11,019 bases of DNA from Chitinophaga pinensis (GTDB lineage: Bacteria > Planctomycetota > Phycisphaerae > Phycisphaerales > SM1A02), in NCBI GenBank assembly GCA_943329105.2, contig CALQCP020000056.1:1-11019 (forward strand), given 5' to 3'. Shown one piece after another: positions 5,585 to 11,019 of this stretch (its first letter is position 1; every line of letters starts with the position of its first letter). A program made the translations under genes and the position numbers. The notes beneath the pieces were generated by a model. The model was not told where the DNA came from. It searched no databases and was given only the letters and a program-made list of their open reading frames with translations.

Positions 5585-7579
5585 TCACCCGACAACCTGA
5601 GCCACAATTCCATCCGGCAACGCATCAAGGAACATTCGTCCGTAACGCTTGGTGATGATGCGTGGGTCCAGTACCACCACCCTGCCCTCGTCAGTGGAAC
5701 TACGGACCAGGCGCCCGAATCCCTGCTTGAAGCGCAGCACCGCGCGCGGAAGTGAGTCTTCGGAGAATGGCTTTCCGCCGCGCGATTCAATCAGTTCATG
5801 ACGCGCTTGCACAATTGGGCGATCTGGCACCTCAAACGGAAGCCGGGTGATGATCACATTGCGCAACGCCCGACCGCGCACATCAACACCCTGCCAGAAA
5901 CTGGCGACGCCAAACAGCACGCTGCGTTCATCGGTACGGAATCGTTCCAGCAATGTGTTGCGGGGCACCCCGATGCCTTGAATGTGCAGCGGGAAACCGT
6001 CATCAACAAGCCGATCGGCAATACGCTCAGCGGCCGCATTCAGCGTTCGAAAACTCGTAAAGAGCACAAACGCACCGCCGTCAGTCTCGCGGATGTGGCT
6101 CAGAACGCGCCCTGCTAATTCATCCTCATAATCAGGGTGATTTGGCTCCGGCATGGTGCGATCAATGATCAGTGTGACCAAGCGCGCATAGTCAAACGGA
6201 CTTCCAAGTTCCAGCGTCTGCGGATCGTCGCACCCAAGGCGAATGGCGGCGTGTCGAAAGTCACCATGACTGGTCGCAAGCGTGGCGCTGGTGAGCACCA
6301 CGCCCTTGTCTTGCGCAAAGAGATGTTCGCGCAGAATCGGTCCAACGTCGACCGCCGCACATACCAGGGTCATGTTGGGGCGCTCGCCGCCGCGTCGCTT
6401 CTTACCAATCTCTACCCAATACACGCAACCCGCCAGCGCCTGCGCCAAGAGATCACGCGCACCGGTCGCGTGCCCTTCCGCGCGCGCCGCATACGAGTTA
6501 AGTTCAAATTGATCAGCTTCATTGGCAATACGGTCGCGCAACATGCGCAGCGTTGCGGCCAGTTGCAACATGGGCGCACTCAGGTGATCCCGCACCGCAT
6601 CCTTGTTACGCATACGTCCCGATGATTCTGCATATTCCTCATGCCAGCGCCACAGTGCGTCAAACTGCCTATCCGCCGCGCTTTCGCAGTCCCGAATGCA
6701 GCGAATGGCGTCTTCAATGGCTGTTTCCGCGGAGTCATCGGAGCGCATGGCACTGAGGTATCCACGGCCCGTGCTGGTTTGATACAGCGTGCGCAAGAGA
6801 TGCCGAACGCCGCTCTCGGAAAGTCGAATACCAAAGTTCTCTGCCGCAACATCTTCGATCTCATGCGCTTCATCAAGAATCACATGGTGGTAATTCGGGA
6901 GCACTCCGCCAGTCGCACCAGCGCGGGCGCGCATGGCCAAGTCAGCAAAGAACAACGCGTGATTGGTGATGAGCAGCTGCCCATTCTCCATACGCCTGCG
7001 CGCCGCTTGATAGAAACACTTGTCAAAGGTTGGGCAGCGCCGCCCCATGCAATTGTGCGCGTCGCTCTGCACTTGATCCCACACTTCGCTGCGCGGCAAC
7101 TGCGGAAGCGTTGCTAACGATCCGTCAGTAGTGTGGTACGCCCACTGCTCAACACGACGGAGGTCATTGCGATCTTCATCATGCGCAAAGAGGCGTCCCT
7201 CGCGCTCGCTGGCTAGTTTGAGGCGGCGCAGGCTGACATAGTTGCCGCGGCCCTTCACCAGCACCGAACTGAATTCCTCGGGAATCACCGCATTAAGAAG
7301 CGGAATGTCCTTCTCAATCAACTGCTCCTGCAGACTGATGGTATTGGTAGCCACCACCACGCGTTCGCCGCGTTCCACAATGCGCCGAATGGCAGGAATG
7401 AGATACGCAAAGCTCTTGCCGACCCCGGTGCCTGCTTCCACAAACAATCGCTGCCGCTCTTCAAACGCGCGCTCCACCGCACTTGCCATCAGAATTTGCT
7501 GTGGACGCACTTCAAAGCCGGACAATCGCCGCGCGATTGCCCCGGTGTCGGAAAGCAACATATCAACAGAGAGTGTCAC
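5585..7579 (-). CDS. dinG: DinG/XPD-type superfamily 2 DNA helicase
   Basis: The 664-residue protein is an ATP-dependent DNA helicase of the DinG/YoaA/XPD group, which unwinds DNA structures during repair and replication stress. Motifs in order: Walker A EAGTGVGKS (48-56), Ia region VVATNTISLQEQL (75-87), iron-sulfur-type cysteines Cys177, Cys182 and Cys188 (C-x4-C-x5-C), DEAH box (236-239), TSATL (430-434), SFWQGVDV (560-567) and motif VI QGFGRLVRSSTDEG (619-632). The cysteine spacing equals E. coli DinG. The first ligand expected after GRGNY is Ser116 (AGC) instead of Cys, and there is no Cys before 177, so the cluster may be absent or use Ser. There is no fused exonuclease domain. The GTG start overlaps the rsmG stop by 4 bases (GTGA), with AAGG 8 bases upstream; ATG 7561 is an alternative. 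It is last in the operon. Confidence 0.92.
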   Translation of the reverse strand: MTLSVDMLLSDTGAIARRLSGFEVRPQQILMASAVERAFEERQRLFVEAGTGVGKSFAYLIPAIRRIVERGERVVVATNTISLQEQLIEKDIPLLNAVIPEEFSSVLVKGRGNYVSLRRLKLASEREGRLFAHDEDRNDLRRVEQWAYHTTDGSLATLPQLPRSEVWDQVQSDAHNCMGRRCPTFDKCFYQAARRRMENGQLLITNHALFFADLAMRARAGATGGVLPNYHHVILDEAHEIEDVAAENFGIRLSESGVRHLLRTLYQTSTGRGYLSAMRSDDSAETAIEDAIRCIRDCESAADRQFDALWRWHEEYAESSGRMRNKDAVRDHLSAPMLQLAATLRMLRDRIANEADQFELNSYAARAEGHATGARDLLAQALAGCVYWVEIGKKRRGGERPNMTLVCAAVDVGPILREHLFAQDKGVVLTSATLATSHGDFRHAAIRLGCDDPQTLELGSPFDYARLVTLIIDRTMPEPNHPDYEDELAGRVLSHIRETDGGAFVLFTSFRTLNAAAERIADRLVDDGFPLHIQGIGVPRNTLLERFRTDERSVLFGVASFWQGVDVRGRALRNVIITRLPFEVPDRPIVQARHELIESRGGKPFSEDSLPRAVLRFKQGFGRLVRSSTDEGRVVVLDPRIITKRYGRMFLDALPDGIVAQVVG

Positions 7580-8445
7580 CCCAAGGGCCTTCGCTTTGGC
7601 TCGCCCGGCAGACGCGGGTAATTGCGCGGTGTGGCACGCGTCTTCTCTAGGACCACCACCGTGCCGGTAGCCGTCTTGTGCAAGTCAACAACATGCGTGT
7701 GCAGTTTGTAGAGCGCTGGCTTGGCCTCTTCCACTTCCTCAGCAGCCTTGTCACCCTTGATCAGAAAGATCGATCCCGCTTCCCGCGCAAATGGAACGGT
7801 GAGCTCAGCAAGCACATTGAGTTTGCCAACCGCACGTGCCACCACAGCGTCATACTTGGCGCGGTGATCATGATGGTCCTGGCCCGCCGTCTCAGCGCGA
7901 TCGTTCAAGATGCGCGCATTGGAAATACCCAGCGCCGCGATGGTTTCCTTGATGAACGCCGCCTTCTTGCCAGTTGCCTCAAGCAGCGTGAACTGCACTT
8001 CGGGCATGACAATGGCGAGCGGGATTCCGGGAAGTCCTCCACCCGAACCAATATCAATCACAGCCTTTGCTTCGGCACTCGCAAGGAACGGCACCAGGGT
8101 CAGGCTGTCTTGAATGTGTCGCACCCACATGGCTTCCGGCTCAACGATGGCGGTCACATTGAAGCGCGTGTTGGCATCGCGAAGCGCTTCCAAGTACGCG
8201 CGCAGCCGCTCGGCATCACCAGGCTCAAGTTCAATGCCCATGGTGGCGAGTGCTTCAGTGACCGCTGCTGGAATGTTCGGAACAGGCGGCAGCGGCGGCA
8301 GCGATGACGACGAAGGCAGATCAGCAGCTGAGGAATTGGTTGATTCAGTATGAATGGCGAGACTTGTAGGGTTAAGGTGATGAATGAGGGTGAAATTGCA
8401 ACGTTCAGTAGTGCACCAATTGTGAATCTTAGGCGTCGAGGTCAA
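7576..8445 (-). CDS. rsmG: 16S rRNA (guanine-N7) methyltransferase RsmG, with N-terminal extension
   Basis: RsmG (GidB) methylates N7 of G527 (E. coli numbering) in 16S rRNA using S-adenosylmethionine; loss gives low-level streptomycin resistance in several species. Seen here: NVTAI (96-100), RHIQDS (109-114), SAM-binding VIDIGSGGGLPGIPLA (129-144), LLEATGKKAAFI (154-165), VVARAVGKL (201-209) and the C-terminal PGEPKRRPL. The core aligns with E. coli RsmG from about residue 62. The frame continues 60 residues further to TTG 8445, 17 bases inside rodA, with GAGG 4 bases before that TTG. The extension is Ser/Pro-rich and holds two exact 9-base copies encoding Leu-Pro-Pro (8285-8302). The next usable start, ATG 8241, gives 221 residues but clips the first helix. 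The C-terminus overlaps dinG. Confidence 0.92.
   Translation of the reverse strand: MTSTPKIHNWCTTERCNFTLIHHLNPTSLAIHTESTNSSAADLPSSSSLPPLPPVPNIPAAVTEALATMGIELEPGDAERLRAYLEALRDANTRFNVTAIVEPEAMWVRHIQDSLTLVPFLASAEAKAVIDIGSGGGLPGIPLAIVMPEVQFTLLEATGKKAAFIKETIAALGISNARILNDRAETAGQDHHDHRAKYDAVVARAVGKLNVLAELTVPFAREAGSIFLIKGDKAAEEVEEAKPALYKLHTHVVDLHKTATGTVVVLEKTRATPRNYPRLPGEPKRRPLG
7588..7591 (-). promoter_or_regulatory. Ribosome binding site supporting the GTG start of dinG
   Basis: AAGG on the minus strand lies 8 bases before GTG 7579, inside the end of rsmG. This and the GTGA overlap favour GTG over the internal ATG at 7561. Confidence 0.45.
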
Positions 8446-9610
8446 AGCCCCTCGATCGCCGGCTGGCTACCGCAAAAAGGACACTGGTGGTGATCCACAG
8501 ACACACCAGGCTCGAGCCGCCGTAACTCACGAACGGAAGCGTCATGCCAGAAACCGGCAACACGCCGATGGTCATGCCGGTATTCACCATCAATTGCAGG
8601 AACACCATAGCACCGATCCCCACCGCAACCAAGCGTCCAAACATGGTTCCGGCGCGCACTCCCACCATGAATGCCCCAAATGCATAGATTGCTGCCAGCG
8701 CCCACAGCGCCAGGCCCCCCAGAAGCCCCCAGCGACAAACAATGACCGCAAAGATCATGTCCGTGTGCTCTTCGGGCAACCGGTTGTAGTGAATCAGCGC
8801 GCCAGACTCTGACTTGCCAGAACCAACAATCCCGCCCGCTGCCGCCAGGGTGACCGCTCGGCTCGACTGAAATCCGTTCCCGTTGTTGAGACGCGTATCG
8901 CCAACAATCTGCGCGATCAGTGTGTCAATGCGATCGCGTTGATGCTTCTTGAGGACGGGATAACTGCATGGCGCCAGAACCACTGCAATGCACGCAATGA
9001 TCAGCAAGTACTTGATGCGCGCACCGGCGGCCAGCAGCATCACTAAAAGCACCGGCGCGAACAGTAGCGCACTATCAAGATCCGGCTGCAAGATGATCAG
9101 CCCCACCGGAACAAGCGTCACCACCATGGTGGCGATAATGCCACTGAAGCGCTTCACATGAGCCGTGGTGCGCATCCACGCGGCCATGGCAACTACCCAG
9201 GTGAGCTTGATCAATTCGCTGGGCTGAAAGTCCAGCGCCCCAAGATTAATCCAGCGGCGCGCGCCGTTGCGTGGGCGCACGATCGAGTCCGGCACAAATG
9301 GAATCAATAGCAGCACCAAGAACGCCAGGTTCACTGCAAAGAGGAGCCACGCCCAACGCCGCATCCAACGCCATTGTTGCGCACCAACAAAGGCGGCTGC
9401 AAGCATGCCAACAATGAGAAATCCAAACTGCCGTTGCGCAAGCACTGGCTCCGTGGTGCCAATGGCCGCAATGCCCAGCAGACTCAGGCCCAGTCCAGCC
9501 AACACGGGCAACCACGCCCAATGCAACCACTGCCGATCCGCGGTGCGCGTGTCAACCGCGCGCTCACGGCGCAATCCGCGCGCCAGCGAATTCGATACCA
9601 GGATGCTCAT
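8429..9610 (-). CDS. rodA: RodA, SEDS-family peptidoglycan glycosyltransferase
   Basis: RodA polymerises lipid II into glycan strands at the inner membrane and pairs with PBP2 in the elongation machinery. The 393-residue protein has about ten membrane segments. SEDS signatures are RRWINLGALDFQPSELIKL (118-136), QPDLDSALL (175-183), LPEEHTDMIFAVI (278-290, with the catalytic-site Asp284), and NTGMTIGVLPVSG with PFVSYGGSSL (343-368). A 30-residue Arg-rich N-terminal tail precedes the first membrane segment. In E. coli RodA the phrase after the Asp reads FAVLAEELG; here it is FAVIVCRWG, so the acidic pair is replaced by Cys-Arg. The ATG overlaps the mrdA stop (ATGA) and follows GGAGG by 6 bases. 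Pairing with PBP2 favours RodA over FtsW. Confidence 0.95.
   Translation of the reverse strand: MSILVSNSLARGLRRERAVDTRTADRQWLHWAWLPVLAGLGLSLLGIAAIGTTEPVLAQRQFGFLIVGMLAAAFVGAQQWRWMRRWAWLLFAVNLAFLVLLLIPFVPDSIVRPRNGARRWINLGALDFQPSELIKLTWVVAMAAWMRTTAHVKRFSGIIATMVVTLVPVGLIILQPDLDSALLFAPVLLVMLLAAGARIKYLLIIACIAVVLAPCSYPVLKKHQRDRIDTLIAQIVGDTRLNNGNGFQSSRAVTLAAAGGIVGSGKSESGALIHYNRLPEEHTDMIFAVIVCRWGLLGGLALWALAAIYAFGAFMVGVRAGTMFGRLVAVGIGAMVFLQLMVNTGMTIGVLPVSGMTLPFVSYGGSSLVCLWITTSVLFAVASRRSRGFDLDA
8450..8453 (-). promoter_or_regulatory. Ribosome binding site candidate for the TTG start of rsmG
   Basis: GAGG (minus strand, within GAGGGG) lies 4 bases before TTG 8445, inside rodA. The spacing is short, but it beats anything before ATG 8241, where no Shine-Dalgarno is visible. 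Confidence 0.3.
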
Positions 9611-11019
9611 CCAGCGCCTCCGGTTGGCTCAATATCATCAGCACCGATTGGCTGCAACGGCTTACGCGCGGGGCGCGATTTCGGATCCCCTTGCAAGTAA
9701 CCCTCGTCTATCAACGCATGAATCACCTGATTGGCAATCGGCCCCGCAGACTTGCCGCCCGATCCGCCGTGCTCCAACAGCACCGCCACCGCATAGCGCG
9801 GTCGGTGCTCCTGCGCGTCGCCAACCAGACCAACAAACCATGCGTGATTCAATCCAGTAATCGTGCGGTCGAACGTGCCGTTGCCGTCATCGTCAACCTT
9901 GAGCGGCGAAGCCTGCGCTGTACCGGTCTTGGCCCACACCATCACGCCGGGGGCATTGATGATTGCCTCCGGCCTTCGATCTTCGTAACTCACATGATTG
10001 CCCGTGCCGTGCTGCTCCTCCACTGCCTGCCGCAACCCTTCAAATGCGCGCTCGCAACTATGCGGGTTCAATTTCAAATCGCCAGTCCGACGCGCCGCAC
10101 GACCCGGAATCGGAGTGACCAACAACTCCGCATCGCGAATCACTCCGCCGCGCGCAAGTGTTGCGTAGGCGTTGGCTGCCTGCATGGGCGTCCACGCGAT
10201 CGGACCTTGACCAATACCGGCGATGACTGGAACGATGCGATCGCTTGAGGATTCAATCTTGGCGATCGCCTGCGCCGATGGCAGAATGCCTGGATGCTCG
10301 CCCGTGAGTCGATCCCCAACGATGTTGCCCGCTTCATCCAATCGCGGCTCCCATCGGGCAATACCAATGTCCAACTTCTGGCCAAGTCCAAAGTTGCGAT
10401 ACCAATCAGTGAGTGTGCGCAGACCCATACGCTGCGCGACGGTGTAGAAGTAAATGTTGCAACTGCGACTGATGGCCGCCTCCACACCCAGCGGTCCAGC
10501 GATGACTTTGCTGTGCGTCAGGTAATTATTCTGCTTCGTATAGATCCAGCAGCGCCCGAACGGATCGCCCTCGCCGAAGAAGTGTCCGTTGCACTCGATT
10601 TCCTCATCGGCCCCAAACACTCCGCTGCGTACCGCGCTCACGTACACAATTGGCTTGATGATCGAGCCAGGCGGATAGGAGCCTTCAATAGCACGATTCA
10701 ACGACGGATTACGTGCTGCACGCACGACGTCATCAAAGTCCTCACCCGCGGCGACCGTGGGCCATGACACCATCGAGAGAATCTCGCCAGTATCGACATC
10801 AAGTACCACTGCAGCTCCATTGAGCGGCGCCAAAAAGTTCAATGGCATTGGCTTCGGTGTGCCGTCCTTATCCCAGCCGTAGTGCCACTGCTGCGCGCGC
10901 GCGAGTCCGACTTCTGGCATGAACAGCGCCTGCACGCGGGCCTGCAAAGCAATATCGAGCGTCAGTTGTAAGTCTGATCCAAGCACCGGATCGGTTCGCG
11001 ATGTCTCATTGGTATCCAG
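9607..11019 (-). CDS. mrdA: Penicillin-binding protein 2, elongation-specific transpeptidase (partial, N-terminus off the right edge)
   Basis: The frame is open to the window edge, giving 470 residues from the middle of the protein to its stop. PBP2 crosslinks peptidoglycan with RodA during cell elongation; it is membrane-anchored with a periplasmic catalytic domain. Seen: the typical entry phrase DLQLTLDIALQ, then AAVVLDVDTGEILSMVS. The active-site SxxK is SIIK (10654-10665) within GSYPPGSIIKP, the SxN motif is SCN (10456-10464), and the KTG motif is KTGTA (KTG at 9922-9930). The C-terminus has HAWFVGLVGD and the Gly-rich HGGSGGKSAGP. GTG at 10986 lies inside the gene and is not its start; the anchor and dimerisation domain are outside the window. 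It is the first visible gene of the mrdA-rodA-rsmG-dinG operon. Confidence 0.95.
   Translation of the reverse strand: MDTNETSRTDPVLGSDLQLTLDIALQARVQALFMPEVGLARAQQWHYGWDKDGTPKPMPLNFLAPLNGAAVVLDVDTGEILSMVSWPTVAAGEDFDDVVRAARNPSLNRAIEGSYPPGSIIKPIVYVSAVRSGVFGADEEIECNGHFFGEGDPFGRCWIYTKQNNYLTHSKVIAGPLGVEAAISRSCNIYFYTVAQRMGLRTLTDWYRNFGLGQKLDIGIARWEPRLDEAGNIVGDRLTGEHPGILPSAQAIAKIESSSDRIVPVIAGIGQGPIAWTPMQAANAYATLARGGVIRDAELLVTPIPGRAARRTGDLKLNPHSCERAFEGLRQAVEEQHGTGNHVSYEDRRPEAIINAPGVMVWAKTGTAQASPLKVDDDGNGTFDRTITGLNHAWFVGLVGDAQEHRPRYAVAVLLEHGGSGGKSAGPIANQVIHALIDEGYLQGDPKSRPARKPLQPIGADDIEPTGGAG
9617..9621 (-). promoter_or_regulatory. Strong ribosome binding site of rodA inside mrdA
   Basis: GGAGG on the minus strand lies 6 bases before ATG 9610. 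It is the best Shine-Dalgarno match in the window and confirms the rodA start at the ATGA overlap. Confidence 0.6.

Noticed and set aside
7678..8307. Plus-strand open frame of 209 codons opposite rsmG
   Set aside because: It is an antisense shadow. The minus strand has the complete RsmG motif series in the same bases.

Overview
The window looks like chromosomal DNA from a GC-rich, Gram-negative-type bacterium. Secreted and lipoprotein-type products, a rod-system PBP2/RodA pair, frequent TTG and GTG starts, and the overall style of the genes would fit Planctomycetota (perhaps Phycisphaerae). That placement is an impression from gene content, not a demonstrated assignment. I see no rRNA, tRNA, IS element, integrase, CRISPR array or phage gene. 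No gene-free stretch exceeds about 230 bases.

Region 1 (1-1725, minus strand) is one long open frame with a signal peptide that runs off the left edge. It encodes a secreted protein with an N-terminal domain, three degenerate repeats ending in a Trp-Phe / Gly-Pro-Trp signature, and a C-terminal part with a YGTGY motif. A 232-base divergent spacer with a 6+6 inverted repeat separates it from region 2.

Region 2 (1958-4068, plus strand) is a two-gene operon. A stand-alone STAS-domain protein overlaps by 4 bases a Na+/phosphate cotransporter-family membrane protein. The transporter has a PhoU-like cytoplasmic half and a short Gly-X-Y tail encoded by a 9-base tandem repeat.

Region 3 (4094-5544) holds a divergent pair: a secreted or lipid-anchored CE1/PHB-depolymerase-type esterase (minus) and a phosphinothricin-acetyltransferase-like GNAT enzyme (plus). 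Each converges on its outer neighbour, and each convergent junction holds a small perfect hairpin.

Region 4 (5585-11019, minus strand) is a tight operon read mrdA (PBP2, N-terminus beyond the right edge) -> rodA -> rsmG -> dinG. Every junction overlaps (4, 17 and 4 bases). It joins the cell-elongation peptidoglycan synthase pair to a 16S rRNA methyltransferase and a DinG/XPD-type helicase. DinG has Ser where the first iron-sulfur Cys is expected.

Most of the window is recognisable core or common accessory gene content. I do not see a clearly new defence or mobile system. The points most worth a second look are the repeat-built secreted protein, the coupled STAS/Na-Pi transporter with its collagen-like tail, and the altered residues in DinG and RodA.
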